In this document: positions 36,189 to 45,446 of the stretch, in pieces
How positions within the stretch are numbered: position 1 is the first letter of the stretch
Layout of the letters: every line of letters starts with the position of its first letter
Assembly: GCA_001780165.1 (NCBI GenBank)
Contig: MFFQ01000114.1
Location: forward strand, 1 to 52,145
Source: Candidatus Eisenbacteria bacterium RBG_16_71_46
GTDB lineage: Bacteria; Eisenbacteria; RBG-16-71-46
Length of the DNA: 52,145 nt
Reading direction: 5' to 3'
Notes under the pieces: generated by a model
The model's input: the letters and a program-made list of their open reading frames with translations, nothing else
What the model was told of the DNA's origin: nothing
Database searches by the model: none
Translations under genes and position numbers: made by a program

Positions 36189-36217
36189 GGGCCCTGGGGC
36201 CGCCGGCTCCGGGGCCC
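36189..36217. terminator. Strong hairpin between convergent genes
   Basis: A 13-bp stem with a 3-nt loop (GGGCCCTGGGGCC / GGCTCCGGGGCCC); the two non-Watson-Crick positions are G-U wobbles on the plus-strand RNA. It lies between the unknown gene and asnB. There is no U-run. Confidence 0.5.
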
Positions 36218-36237
36218 GACTCGTGCGCGCGGCGCGC

Positions 36238-38214
36238 TCAGCCGGGGCGGACCGCCTCGACCGCGGCAGGTGCCGAGGACTCGGCCGCCGGAGCCGCTCC
36301 GAGCCAGCGCTCTGCCCACATCTGGAGGCTCAGCAGGGCCCACAGCGTGCGGCCGCGTTCGACCCGGTTGGCGACGTGGTCCGCGAGCAGCGAGCGCACC
36401 GTCCCGGCATCGAGCACTCCGGCACGCTCGATCCGTTCGGGCGACAGCCAGCCCTCGACCTCGTGGCGCAGCGGACCGCGCACCCAGGCCGAGAACGGTG
36501 GCGAGAAGCCCTGCTTGCGGCGCCCCAGCAGGCGCTCGGGCAGCAGCCCGCGCGCCGCCCGCTTGAGCGCCCACTTGCTGCAGGTGCCGCGCAGCTTGGC
36601 GCGGGCCGGCAGCGCCAGGGCGAAATCGATGAGGTCGTGCTGCAGGAACGGCGCGCGCGCCTCGACCGCGTGCGCCATCGTGCAACGGTCCACCTTCGGC
36701 AGCAGGTCGCCGCCCAGGTAGAGCTCGAAGTCGAGGATCTGGTAGGCGACGAGCTTGGGATCGCGGCGCAGGTCTCCCACCGGCGCGCCCTCGAGGGCGG
36801 CGGCGACGCGGTCGAGATGCGCGAGCGGCGCGTCCTCGTCCAACCCGCGCCGGATCGCCGGCGCGAGCAGCGCCCGCGCCTCGGCCGCCCGGGCGGTGCC
36901 GAACCACGCGAGATGGCGCTCGAAGGGCATCAGGGCGGCGGCGCCGAGCAGCCGCTCCACGAGGTGCGCCACCGTGACGTGGTGGTGCGCGGGGCGCAGG
37001 CGGCGCACCAGCGCGAGCAGTGCCGTGCGCGCGGCGCGGGGCAGGTGCCGCACGGAGCCGGCGAAGCGGTGGCCGAGGTAGGTGGGATAGCCGGCAAACA
37101 GCTCATCGCCGCCCTCGCCGGTGAGTACCACCGGCACGTGGCGGGCCGCCACTCGGGCCAGCGCCCAGGTGGGTAGCAGGCTGGGGTCGCCGAGCGGCTG
37201 ATCCATGCCGCGGGCGAAGCGCTCGATCGCCTCGCGGCCGGCGGCGACGTCCATCGTCAGCTCGTGGTGCACGGAGCCGATCAAGGCCGCCACGTCGCGC
37301 GCGAAGGCGGACTCGTCGTAGCCGCGGTCGGGGAAGCGCAGGCTGAAGGTCGGAAACCCGCCACCACGCCGGCGCGCCGCGAGCACCGCCACCAGGCTCG
37401 AATCCACGCCCCCCGAGAGGAACACCCCGAACGGCACGTCCGCCGGCACCCGCGACTCCACCGCCCGCTCCAGGGCCTCGCGCGTGGCCGCGGGCGCCTC
37501 CCTCGCCCCCCGGCGGGGCTCGCGCGGCGCGGGCAACGCGTCCCACGGCCGCCAGTAGCGGTGGCGCCGCTCGATCCCCACACCCAGCTCGAACACGTGG
37601 GCGGGCGGCAACTGGGTGACCGCCGCGAAGGCGCAGTCCTCGCCGGCGAACCCGCCGTGCACCAGGTAGCGGCCGAGGGCGCCGGGCGACGGGTCGCGCG
37701 AAATCCAGGGCAGCGCCGCGAGTGCTCCCGGTTCCGAGGCGAACGCCCGGCCCCCCGCCCACGAGGCGACGAACAGCGGCTTCTCCCCGGCGCGGTCGCG
37801 CGCCAGCACCAGGCGCCGGCGGGCCGCGTCCCACACCGCGACCGCGAACATGCCGTCGATCGCCTCGGGGAACCCGGCGCCGCGCTCCTCGAACAGGTGG
37901 GGCAGGAGTTCGGTGTCGACCCCGTCGGCGATGCGGTGCCCGCGCCTGCGCAGCGCCTCGCGCAGCGGGCGGTAATCGTAGATCTCGCCGTTGGCCACCA
38001 CGTGAACGCTGCCGTCCTCGTTGGCGAGGGTCTGCGCCGCGTTGCGCGGGGCCACGATCGCCAAGCGCGCGAGCCCGAGCGTGATCTCGTCGTCGCTCCA
38101 CACCGCGATGCCGCTCGGCCCCCGGTGGCGCATGCGATGCAGCATGTCGTGGACGCGCGCCACGCGCTCCGCCGTGGCGAGACGAGGAGCCCAGATCCCG
38201 GCGATGCCGCACAT
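36238..38214 (-). CDS. asnB: Asparagine synthase (glutamine-hydrolysing)
   Basis: 658 residues, typical of the long AsnB class. It converts aspartate, glutamine and ATP to asparagine. N-terminal glutaminase domain with catalytic Cys2 (MCGIAGIW) and RHRGP, NGEIYDY motifs; synthase domain with the ATP-pyrophosphatase loop SGGVDSS (about residue 264) and LTGEGGDELFAGYPTY. Long AsnB proteins also occur in cell-surface polysaccharide clusters, where they amidate sugars or peptides; here the neighbours are guaB and an outer-membrane protein, so housekeeping asparagine synthesis is more likely. ATG 38214 is required, because Cys must be residue 2. Confidence 0.95.
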   Translation of the reverse strand: MCGIAGIWAPRLATAERVARVHDMLHRMRHRGPSGIAVWSDDEITLGLARLAIVAPRNAAQTLANEDGSVHVVANGEIYDYRPLREALRRRGHRIADGVDTELLPHLFEERGAGFPEAIDGMFAVAVWDAARRRLVLARDRAGEKPLFVASWAGGRAFASEPGALAALPWISRDPSPGALGRYLVHGGFAGEDCAFAAVTQLPPAHVFELGVGIERRHRYWRPWDALPAPREPRRGAREAPAATREALERAVESRVPADVPFGVFLSGGVDSSLVAVLAARRRGGGFPTFSLRFPDRGYDESAFARDVAALIGSVHHELTMDVAAGREAIERFARGMDQPLGDPSLLPTWALARVAARHVPVVLTGEGGDELFAGYPTYLGHRFAGSVRHLPRAARTALLALVRRLRPAHHHVTVAHLVERLLGAAALMPFERHLAWFGTARAAEARALLAPAIRRGLDEDAPLAHLDRVAAALEGAPVGDLRRDPKLVAYQILDFELYLGGDLLPKVDRCTMAHAVEARAPFLQHDLIDFALALPARAKLRGTCSKWALKRAARGLLPERLLGRRKQGFSPPFSAWVRGPLRHEVEGWLSPERIERAGVLDAGTVRSLLADHVANRVERGRTLWALLSLQMWAERWLGAAPAAESSAPAAVEAVRPG

Positions 38215-38263
38215 GTCCGACGCGCCTCCGCTGCAGGACCGCTCGGCCGAGGCCGCAGGCCCG

Positions 38264-39805
38264 CTACCGAATCTCGTAGTTGGGGGCTTCCTGGGTGATG
38301 GTCACGTCGTGGGGGTGGCTCTCGCGCAGCCCGGCGCCGCTCACGCGCACGAAGCGCGTCCGGGTGCGCAACTCCTCGATCGTGCACACGCCGCAATAGC
38401 CCATGCCCGCGCGCAACCCGCCGACCATCTGGTACACGGACTGCGCGAGCGGCCCCTTGAACGGGACGCGGCCTTCGATGCCCTCCGGGACCATCTTGGA
38501 GAGCTGGTCGGCGTCCTCCTGGAAGTAGCGCTCGCGGCTCCCCTTGCCGGCCGCCATCGCCGAGAGCGACCCCATGCCGCGGTAGACCTTGTAGCTGCGG
38601 CCCTCGAGCAGCACCACCTCGCCGGGGCTCTCCTCGGTGCCGGCGAACAGGCTCCCGATCATGACCGAGTGCGCGCCCGCGGCGAGCGCCTTGACGACGT
38701 CGCCCGTGTACTTGATGCCGCCGTCGGCGACGATCGGCACGTCGAGGTCCTCGAGTGCGCGGGCCGCCTCCAGCACCGCCGTGATCTGCGCCATCCCGGC
38801 GCCGGTCACCACCCGCGTGGTGCAGATCGCGCCCGGGCCCATGCCGACCTTGACCGCGTCCGCCCCGAGCGCCGCCACCGCTCGCGCGCCCTCGGCGGTG
38901 CCGACATTGCCGACGACCAAGTCCACCTCCGGGAAGCGCTCGCGGACGCGCGTCGCGGCCTCGATCACGCCCCGCGAGTGCGCATGGGCGCTGTCCATCA
39001 CCAGGGCATCGACGCCGGCCTTCACCAGCTCCACCGCGCGTTCGAGGAAATCCCCGGCCGCGCCCACCGCCGCCGCCACCCGCAGGCGTCCGAGCGAGTC
39101 CTTGCAGGCGTGCGGGTGGCGGATGCGCTTCTCGATGTCTTTGACGGTGATGAGGCCCCGGAGCTGGCCCTCGGCGTCCACCACCGGCAGCTTCTCGATC
39201 CGGTGCTGCGCCAGGATCTGGCGCGCCTCGGAGAGGGTGGTTCCGACCGGGGCGGTGATCAGCCGCTCGCGCGTCATCACCTCGGAGACGCGCCGCGCCG
39301 GATTGTCCTCGAAGCGCAGATCCCGGTTCGTGAGGATGCCGACCAGCCGCCCGCGCTCGGTGATCGGAACGCCCGAGATGTGGAAGCGCGCGCAGATCGC
39401 GTGCGCCTCGGCGACCGTGGCGTGCGGCGGCAGCGTCACCGGGTCCACGATCATGCCGCTCTCCGAACGCTTCACGCGGTCCACCTGCTGGGCCTGCTCG
39501 GCGATCGCGAGGTTCTTGTGCAGCACCCCGATGCCGCCTTCGCGGGCGAGCGCGATGGCCAGCTCGGACTCGGTCACCGTGTCCATCGCGGCGCTGACGA
39601 TCGGAACGTTGAGCGCGATGCGGCGCGAGAAACGGGTGCGGGTGTCCACCTCACGCGGGTGGACCCCGGAATAGGCCGGCACCAGGAGCACGTCGTCGAA
39701 CGTCAACGCCTCGGCACCCACCTTTGCCGGCCACGGCACTCGCTCGCTCTGCTCGCCGGCGGCAGGCTTCACCTTCTCGCTCCACATCACGCGTTCCACC
39801 GTCAC
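38264..39805 (-). CDS. guaB: IMP dehydrogenase
   Basis: 513 residues. It oxidises IMP to XMP with NAD+, the committed step of GTP synthesis. Catalytic loop [11 protein letters not shown] with C328; two CBS domains inserted at about 117-235 (regulatory nucleotide sites); phosphate-binding and flap regions ([21 protein letters not shown]). The N-terminal 30 residues before [14 protein letters not shown] are slightly longer than usual. Start GTG 39805 with GGAGGTG upstream. asnB follows after 49 bp, probably in the same transcript. Confidence 0.97.
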   Translation of the reverse strand: MTVERVMWSEKVKPAAGEQSERVPWPAKVGAEALTFDDVLLVPAYSGVHPREVDTRTRFSRRIALNVPIVSAAMDTVTESELAIALAREGGIGVLHKNLAIAEQAQQVDRVKRSESGMIVDPVTLPPHATVAEAHAICARFHISGVPITERGRLVGILTNRDLRFEDNPARRVSEVMTRERLITAPVGTTLSEARQILAQHRIEKLPVVDAEGQLRGLITVKDIEKRIRHPHACKDSLGRLRVAAAVGAAGDFLERAVELVKAGVDALVMDSAHAHSRGVIEAATRVRERFPEVDLVVGNVGTAEGARAVAALGADAVKVGMGPGAICTTRVVTGAGMAQITAVLEAARALEDLDVPIVADGGIKYTGDVVKALAAGAHSVMIGSLFAGTEESPGEVVLLEGRSYKVYRGMGSLSAMAAGKGSRERYFQEDADQLSKMVPEGIEGRVPFKGPLAQSVYQMVGGLRAGMGYCGVCTIEELRTRTRFVRVSGAGLRESHPHDVTITQEAPNYEIR

Positions 39806-39829
39806 GTCGGCACCTCCCGAGACCGCGAC

Positions 39830-39853
39830 GCCGCAGCGCGGGAGCGCTGCGGC
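39830..39853. other. Perfect 10-bp stem-loop upstream of guaB
   Basis: GCCGCAGCGC-GGGA-GCGCTGCGGC in the 61 bp between the outer-membrane protein gene and guaB. There is no U-run, so it may attenuate, process or stabilise the transcript; termination is less certain. Confidence 0.5.
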
Positions 39854-39866
39854 ATCCTCGCCGGCG

Positions 39867-40595
39867 TCACGGGGCCCGGCCGGCCGCCGGGCTCCCCCGG
39901 GAGGCCGAGCCCCGGGTCAGATCGAAGTAGTAGTGTGCACCGACGCGGGCCTCGACGGCGAGCAGATTGCTGTTGAAACCACTCGGAAACTGCTCGTCGC
40001 GCTGCGCGAAAACCAGGTGCCCCACCAGGGAGAACTCGACGCTGGTGCGGCGGATCGCCCGCATGAAGCGCTCCGCCCCGATCTGCGCGGTGACCCCGGG
40101 GTAGACTCCCCGGTGGAGATCGAAGGTGGCGGGATCCTTGAGCACCTTGCGCCGGCTTTGCACCCACACCCGGTAGGCCCCGGGCCCGGCGCCGACATGG
40201 TAGACCCAGAGCCCGCGCCGCAGCAGCACCTGCACTTGAATCGAGGCCGGAAGCAACAGGGTGAGGTACTCGTCCTTGGTGGAGTCGGCCGGAAAGTTGA
40301 TGTCGCGAAACGGCGCGCGCGTGTCGTTCTGGTAGGCCGCCCAGGAGAACCCGGGGCTCAACTGCCAGCGCAGCCAGTCGTTGACGGCGTAGCGGAAGTC
40401 CGCGGAGAAGGCGAATCGCGGCTGGGCGCCGTCCGAGTAATCCGCGTCGGCGGCGAAATGCGAACCGCCGATCATCCCGCCGACGCCGCCCATGCCGGGG
40501 GCGTAGGTGGAATCGGATTCCGCGGCGAAGCACACCGAGCCGATCGCGAGCAATGACGCCACGGCGATGCCCACCCCAGAGGGGCGTGGAATCAT
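39867..40595 (-). CDS. Predicted outer-membrane beta-barrel protein
   Basis: 242 residues from ATG 40595 (AAGAGGAG upstream); the frame is open further upstream but only this start gives a signal peptide ([19 protein letters not shown]). The mature part alternates polar and aromatic residues ([57 protein letters not shown]), the pattern of an eight-to-ten-strand barrel of the OmpW/porin-like type. The ligand is unknown. Under a strong predicted promoter and upstream of guaB. Confidence 0.75.
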   Translation of the reverse strand: MIPRPSGVGIAVASLLAIGSVCFAAESDSTYAPGMGGVGGMIGGSHFAADADYSDGAQPRFAFSADFRYAVNDWLRWQLSPGFSWAAYQNDTRAPFRDINFPADSTKDEYLTLLLPASIQVQVLLRRGLWVYHVGAGPGAYRVWVQSRRKVLKDPATFDLHRGVYPGVTAQIGAERFMRAIRRTSVEFSLVGHLVFAQRDEQFPSGFNSNLLAVEARVGAHYYFDLTRGSASRGSPAAGRAP

Positions 40596-40659
40596 GCGAT
40601 GGTGGCTCCTCTTGCACGACCGAGGAAGGAAAAGTAAGGCCCGGTGCGATAAGCGGCGC

Positions 40660-40688
40660 AGTATAGGAATGGCCTCCGGGGGTGTCAA
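40660..40688 (-). promoter_or_regulatory. Predicted sigma-70 promoter of the outer-membrane protein gene
   Basis: Minus strand TTGACA (40688-40683, perfect), 17 bp, TATACT (40665-40660, five of six). The start is expected near 40653. Confidence 0.7.
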
Positions 40689-41013
40689 GACGCGGGCGCT
40701 CCTTGCGATGCGCGCGACAAGCACTTCCGCGTTCGCGGGTGTCTCCGCCGGCGACATCGAGTGGACGACGCCGTCGCCGGGGCGACGCCGGAGCGCGGGA
40801 GGCCGCCCGCAACTGCCGGTGTCCGCGCCCGCGGGGCGCTGGAACGGTGCTTGCGAAGGACGCGTGCAGCAACCATCACCGGGATCCCGCAGAGATCCGC
40901 GTTCATCCTCCCCACCCCGTCCCTCCACGACGCATCGCAAGCCAGCCTGCAGGGGCCGGCCGCCAACCGGCCCCCGTCCCGGCCGCCTCCTCCGGGGCCG
41001 ACCGCGGCCACCG

Positions 41014-41042
41014 TTGACACTCCAGGACCCGCAACGTACACT
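41014..41042 (+). promoter_or_regulatory. Predicted sigma-70 promoter of secDF
   Basis: TTGACA (41014-41019, perfect), 17 bp, TACACT (41037-41042). The implied leader is about 75 nt. Confidence 0.7.
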
Positions 41043-41124
41043 CCCGCCTCATTTTTGCCCGCACACGCCGTGACGGATCGGGTGGCGTAGGGTTCACCCC
41101 ACCGTCGTCCGCAGGGAGAAGCCG

Positions 41125-42693
41125 ATGACCCGCATCGACCAGTGGAAATTGGCGGGCGTGGTGCTCGCGACGTTTCTCGCCGCCTGGTACCTCTACCCGT
41201 CCTACCGCTTCTATACCCTCTCGCCCGCGGCGCGCGCGGCGCTGCCTCCCCTGGAACTCTCCGACTTGCGGAAGAAGGCCATCCATCTCGGCCTCGACCT
41301 GCAGGGCGGCATGTACCTGGTGCTGGAGGTCGACCGCAGCGGGCTCAAGCCGGCCGAAGCGGCCGACGCCACCGAGCGCGCGATGGAGATCATCCGCAAC
41401 CGCGTGGACCAGTTCGGCGTCGCCGAACCGCTCATCCAGCGCGAGGGCGAGGATCGCATCGCGATCCAGCTTCCCGGTCTCACCAACCGCCAGGCGGCGA
41501 TCGATCTGATCGGCAAGACCGCGCTGCTGGAGTTCAAGCTGGTCCGCACGCCAGAGGAAGCGGTGACGATCTTCGAGCGCATCGACTCCTTCCTCGCGTC
41601 GCGCGGTGCGGGGCGCGATGCGGGCCTCGACACGCTGCTCGCGCGCCATCCGCTGACCGGACACTTCGTCCAGACCGGCAGGGCTTTCGCGGTCCGCAAC
41701 GAGGATCTCCCGGCGGTCGAGCGGCTGCTCGCGACCCCCGGGCTCGATTCCATCATCCCCTCCGACTCGCAGCTGCTGTGGGGCGAGCGCAACCAGAACC
41801 TCGGCGGCATGACCGGGCGCGAGGTCTACGTGCTCAAGCGCGTGCCCGAGATGACCGGCGGCTCGGTCGCCAACGCCGAGGCCCGCGTCGGGCTCAAGGA
41901 CACCAATCCCGGCGCCTGGGGCGTCAGCCTGACGCTGTCCCCGAAGGGTCGCGCCGAATTCGCGCGCGTCACCGGCAACAACGTCGGCCGGCAGCTCTCG
42001 ATCGTCCTCGACGGAGTGGTGTCGTCGGCTCCGGAGATCATCAACCCGATCCCCAACGGTCAGGCCTCCATCACCGGCAACTTCACCGTCGACGATGCGA
42101 AGGAGCTCGCGATCGTGCTGCGCGCCGGCGCGCTGCCCGCCCCGGTGAGCATCATCGAGGAACGCTCGGTCGGCCCCTCGCTCGGCGCCGATTCGATCCA
42201 GCAGGGCCTGACGGCGGGGCTCGCCGGCTCGGTGCTGGTCATCGCGTTCATGGCGGTTTACTACCAGCTCTCCGGCCTGATCGCGATCAGCGCGCTGGCG
42301 CTCAACGTGCTCTACGTCGCGGCCGCGCTGGCGGGGTTCGGCGCCACGCTCACGCTGCCCGGGATCGCCGGGCTGGCCCTCACCATCGGCATGGCGGTGG
42401 ACGCCAACGTGCTGATCTTCGAACGCATCCGCGAGGAGCTGCGCAACCAGCGCAGCGTGCGTCAATCGGTCGAGCTCGGCTACAACCGCGCCTTCCGCAC
42501 GATCCTGGATGCCAACCTGACCACGCTCATCAGCGCCCTCTTCCTGTTCCAGTTCGGCACCGGACCGATCAAGGGATTCGCGGTGACGCTGAGCATCGGG
42601 CTCATCGCCAACATGTTCACGGCGGTGCTGTTCTCCCGGATGGTCTTCGACTTCATGCTGGGCCGTGGCCGCGTCGAGCGGCTCAGCATTTGA
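41125..42693 (+). CDS. secD: Protein translocase subunit SecD
   Basis: 522 residues. One N-terminal membrane helix (AGVVLATFLAAWYLYP), a periplasmic P1 domain with LGLDLQGGMYLVLEVD (the SecD signature), and five C-terminal helices with the RND-like core (GLAGSVLVIAFMAVYYQLSG, LTLPGIAGLALTIGMAVDANVLIFERIREEL). SecDF uses the proton gradient to pull secreted proteins through SecYEG on the periplasmic side. The Asp in GMAVDANVLIFERI is the conserved proton-path residue. ATG 41125 follows CAGGGAGA. secF follows after 19 bp. Confidence 0.97.
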   Translation: MTRIDQWKLAGVVLATFLAAWYLYPSYRFYTLSPAARAALPPLELSDLRKKAIHLGLDLQGGMYLVLEVDRSGLKPAEAADATERAMEIIRNRVDQFGVAEPLIQREGEDRIAIQLPGLTNRQAAIDLIGKTALLEFKLVRTPEEAVTIFERIDSFLASRGAGRDAGLDTLLARHPLTGHFVQTGRAFAVRNEDLPAVERLLATPGLDSIIPSDSQLLWGERNQNLGGMTGREVYVLKRVPEMTGGSVANAEARVGLKDTNPGAWGVSLTLSPKGRAEFARVTGNNVGRQLSIVLDGVVSSAPEIINPIPNGQASITGNFTVDDAKELAIVLRAGALPAPVSIIEERSVGPSLGADSIQQGLTAGLAGSVLVIAFMAVYYQLSGLIAISALALNVLYVAAALAGFGATLTLPGIAGLALTIGMAVDANVLIFERIREELRNQRSVRQSVELGYNRAFRTILDANLTTLISALFLFQFGTGPIKGFAVTLSIGLIANMFTAVLFSRMVFDFMLGRGRVERLSI

Positions 42694-42712
42694 GAACCCG
42701 AGGCGATACGCC

Positions 42713-43633
42713 ATGCTCCAGATGCTGATCGGCACCGACATCTCGTTCATGAAGTACCGGCGCTTTGCCTACATGTTCTCCTCCGCGCTGGTGCTGGCAA
42801 CCCTGGTCTGGCTGGTGGTCCACGGCGGACCGCGATACGGCGTGGACTTCACGGGCGGCGAGCTGTTGCAGATCCGCACCAGCGAGGTGCTCACCGCCGA
42901 CAAAGTGCGCGGCGCGCTCGACGCCGCGGCCCTGCGTGGGATCGAACTCCAGCAGCTCGCGGGGGAGCATCGCGACGAGTTCCTGCTGCGGATGCAGGAG
43001 CAGGGCGACAAGACCGACCCCTTCCCCGCCATCAAGCAGGCGATCGAGGGCGGGCTGCCGGGAGTGACCATCGAGCTGCGGCGCAACGAGTCGGTGGGCC
43101 CCAAGGTCGGCCGCGAGCTGCGCCAGAAGGCGCTGTGGGCGGTCCTGGGCAGCCTCGCGGGCATCCTGGTCTACGTCGGTGTCCGCTACGAGTTCAAGTT
43201 CGCGATGGGCGCGGTCGCCGCGGTGTTCCATGACGTGCTCATCACCCTCGGGGTGCTCTCCTTCACCGGCCGCGAGGTCTCGCTCACGGTGATCGCCGCC
43301 CTGCTCACCATCGCCGGCTACTCGATCAACGATACCATCGTCGTGTTCGATCGCATCCGCGAGCGCTCCAAGGCGCTGCGCAAGGAAAAGCACACGCGGG
43401 TCATGGACATCGCGGTCAACGAGACGCTCTCGCGCACCGTCATCACCTCGCTGACCGTGTTCCTCACCGCCGTCGCGCTGCTGGTCTGGGGCGGCGAGGT
43501 GTTGCGGGATTTCTCGTTCGCCATGGTCGTGGGCGTCGGGTTCGGCACCTACTCCTCGGTGTACGTCGCCAGCGCCCTGGCCCTGGATTCCTGGATCCGC
43601 ATCGATCGCAGCAAAGGCATCAAGGCCGAATAG
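42713..43633 (+). CDS. secF: Protein translocase subunit SecF
   Basis: 306 residues. N-terminal helix, short P1-like domain with GVDFTGGELLQI (SecF signature), and five C-terminal helices with EFKFAMGAVAAVFHDVLITLGVLSF and AALLTIAGYSINDTIVVFDRIRE, where the Asp of SINDT matches the SecD charged site. It pairs with SecD to form the translocation motor. ATG 42713 was chosen (MLQMLIGTDISFM) because earlier in-frame codons overlap secD. The following lipoprotein gene is 14 bp away. Confidence 0.97.
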   Translation: MLQMLIGTDISFMKYRRFAYMFSSALVLATLVWLVVHGGPRYGVDFTGGELLQIRTSEVLTADKVRGALDAAALRGIELQQLAGEHRDEFLLRMQEQGDKTDPFPAIKQAIEGGLPGVTIELRRNESVGPKVGRELRQKALWAVLGSLAGILVYVGVRYEFKFAMGAVAAVFHDVLITLGVLSFTGREVSLTVIAALLTIAGYSINDTIVVFDRIRERSKALRKEKHTRVMDIAVNETLSRTVITSLTVFLTAVALLVWGGEVLRDFSFAMVVGVGFGTYSSVYVASALALDSWIRIDRSKGIKAE

Positions 43634-43647
43634 CAGGGAGGTCCGCC

Positions 43648-44637
43648 ATGCACCACTTCGCTCCCGCGCGCCGCCCGGCGGCGGCCGGCCTGCGGGCAGC
43701 GGGCGTCGCCGCCGCGCTGGCGCTCGCAGTCTCGGGCTGCACGAAGCAGCCCACCCGCGTGGATCCCGCCTACACCTCGCCCGAAGGATCGCCCGCGGCC
43801 GCGGCCCGGCTCATCCTGTTCCCCGACACCCCGATCCTGCTGCGAACCTACCAGGACGCCCCGCCGCCCGGTCCCAGCAGCGCCGACGTCTTCCTCGGGT
43901 CGTCGGAGGTCCGCCTCGCCGGGCCGGGCATCGTCCACGGTCTGATCATCGACGGCACGGCGGCGGAGAGCTACCGGGTGATGCGGCGTGAATCGGGCGG
44001 CGGCCTGCGCGCCGTGAAGGACTATCTGCTGCAGCCGGCGCGGCGCTGGCTGGACTCGCACTACGAGGCCTACGCCTTCAACGACACCCTGAACTCCGGG
44101 TTCAGCCCGCCCACCTACGTCGGTCAGGGGGTGGTCGCCGGAGCGATCACCGCCTCGGCGCCGCTCACCAACGAAGCGCAGATGGGCAGCGACCCGATCG
44201 CGAACATCACCTACACCGGGACGCGGTTCCCGGCGAACGCGCAGGGACGGTGCGATTCGCTCTTCACGATGCAGTGGACCGCGGTGCCGGGAGCGGCGGG
44301 CTACTGGATCCAGGCGTTTCAGTTCCGGCAGGCCGGCATCGACGAGGTGATCCGCGCCAGCGCGCCCGGGCCGATGTACCTCAATCTGTCGCGTGATCTC
44401 TTCGTCGGTTACGTCGCGGCACCGGCGACCACGTACAAGCTGGGGGGCCCCGGCGCCCTGGTGCTGACCCAGCGCACGCCGATGTGCGGGCGCCCGTACC
44501 GGGTCCGAATCTCCGCGGTCGATGCGCTCGGCCGCCTGCTGGCATTCACCTACGGCGACTCGTCGTTCGCCCAGGGCGCCACCACCTACCGCCTCTACGC
44601 GTCGGGCTCGGTGGTCGTGCAACCGCAGGATCGCTGA
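43648..44637 (+). CDS. Lipoprotein of unknown function
   Basis: 329 residues. Signal peptide with lipobox LAVSGC (Cys31), so probably anchored to a membrane by lipid. The mature part begins with a Pro/Ala-rich stretch. FTMQWTAVPGAAGYWIQAFQF resembles the strand pattern of fibronectin type III-like domains. I do not recognise a family. GGGAGG lies before ATG 43648. The 14-bp distance to secF suggests read-through from secDF. Confidence 0.75.
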   Translation: MHHFAPARRPAAAGLRAAGVAAALALAVSGCTKQPTRVDPAYTSPEGSPAAAARLILFPDTPILLRTYQDAPPPGPSSADVFLGSSEVRLAGPGIVHGLIIDGTAAESYRVMRRESGGGLRAVKDYLLQPARRWLDSHYEAYAFNDTLNSGFSPPTYVGQGVVAGAITASAPLTNEAQMGSDPIANITYTGTRFPANAQGRCDSLFTMQWTAVPGAAGYWIQAFQFRQAGIDEVIRASAPGPMYLNLSRDLFVGYVAAPATTYKLGGPGALVLTQRTPMCGRPYRVRISAVDALGRLLAFTYGDSSFAQGATTYRLYASGSVVVQPQDR

Positions 44638-44719
44638 GCCCGCACCGACGTCCGCCCCGGAGGCCCCGGGGCACCACTAGGCCGGATGCCCCCGCCGCCG
44701 GGCTCATCGGGAGAGCCAC

Positions 44720-45403
44720 GTGTCCAGGCTCGTGACCTTGTCTCTGGCGGCCGCGCTGGTCTTGACCTCCGCGCCCGCGGAGGCCGAGGTGGTGCCTCCC
44801 GGCGCGCGCGCGTTCGGCATCGCGCGCCTCAAGTACGGGGGCGGTGGCGACTGGTACGAGGACCGCACCTCGCTCTCCAACCTGCTGCGCGCCGCGCGCG
44901 AGCGGGCCGCCCTGCCGGTGGCGGGTACCGCCGAAGCGGTGGTGGAACCGGGCTCCGCGGCGCTCTTCCAGTACCCGTTCGCCTTCGCCTGCGGCCACGG
45001 CAACATCAAGTTCACCTCCACCGAGGCCGTCAACCTGCGGCGCTATCTGAGCGCGGGCGGGTTCCTGTGGGTGGACGACGACTTCGGGATCGACACCTCC
45101 TTCCGGCGCGAGATGAAAAAGGTGTTCCCCGAGGATTCCCTGGTCGAGCTGCCCTTCTCGCACCCGATTTTTCACGGGCTTTACGAGTTTCCGGGCGGTC
45201 TCCCCAAGGTCCACGAGCACGACGGGAGCCCGGCGCTGGCCTTCGGGATTGTCCACGATGGGAGACTGGTTGTATTCTATTCGTACGACAGCGACCTGGG
45301 GGATGGTCTGGAGGACGAGGATGTCCACCACGACCCCCCCGAAAAGCGTGAGGCGGCGCTGCGCATGGCGCTGAACATCGTGCACTACGCGCTCACGCAC
45401 TGA
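44720..45403 (+). CDS. DUF4159 domain protein, exported
   Basis: 227 residues. Signal peptide (VTLSLAAALVLTSAPAEA), then a DUF4159-type domain: FGIARLKYGGGGDWYEDRTSLSNLL, FACGHGNIKFTSTEAVNLRRYLSAGGFLWVDDDFG, LPFSHPIFHGLYEFPGG. The fold resembles glutamine amidotransferase class I-like proteins, but a catalytic Cys-His pair is not evident. These proteins are exported and conserved beside DUF4175 and MoxR/BatA-like genes in Bacteroidetes-type bacteria; their function is not established. GTG 44720 with GGGAG upstream was used because it begins the signal peptide. Confidence 0.82.
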   Translation: MSRLVTLSLAAALVLTSAPAEAEVVPPGARAFGIARLKYGGGGDWYEDRTSLSNLLRAARERAALPVAGTAEAVVEPGSAALFQYPFAFACGHGNIKFTSTEAVNLRRYLSAGGFLWVDDDFGIDTSFRREMKKVFPEDSLVELPFSHPIFHGLYEFPGGLPKVHEHDGSPALAFGIVHDGRLVVFYSYDSDLGDGLEDEDVHHDPPEKREAALRMALNIVHYALTH

Positions 45404-45446
45404 TTCGCCCCGAACGGGCCGCCCCCCTCACACCAGGAACTCTCGC

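Larger units (their letters stand above)
40596..41124. other. 529-bp divergent intergenic region
   Basis: Contains two good sigma-70-like promoters facing outwards, for the outer-membrane protein and secD. About 320 bp between them (40690-41010) holds GC-rich sequence in which I see no gene or clear motif. Confidence 0.6.
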
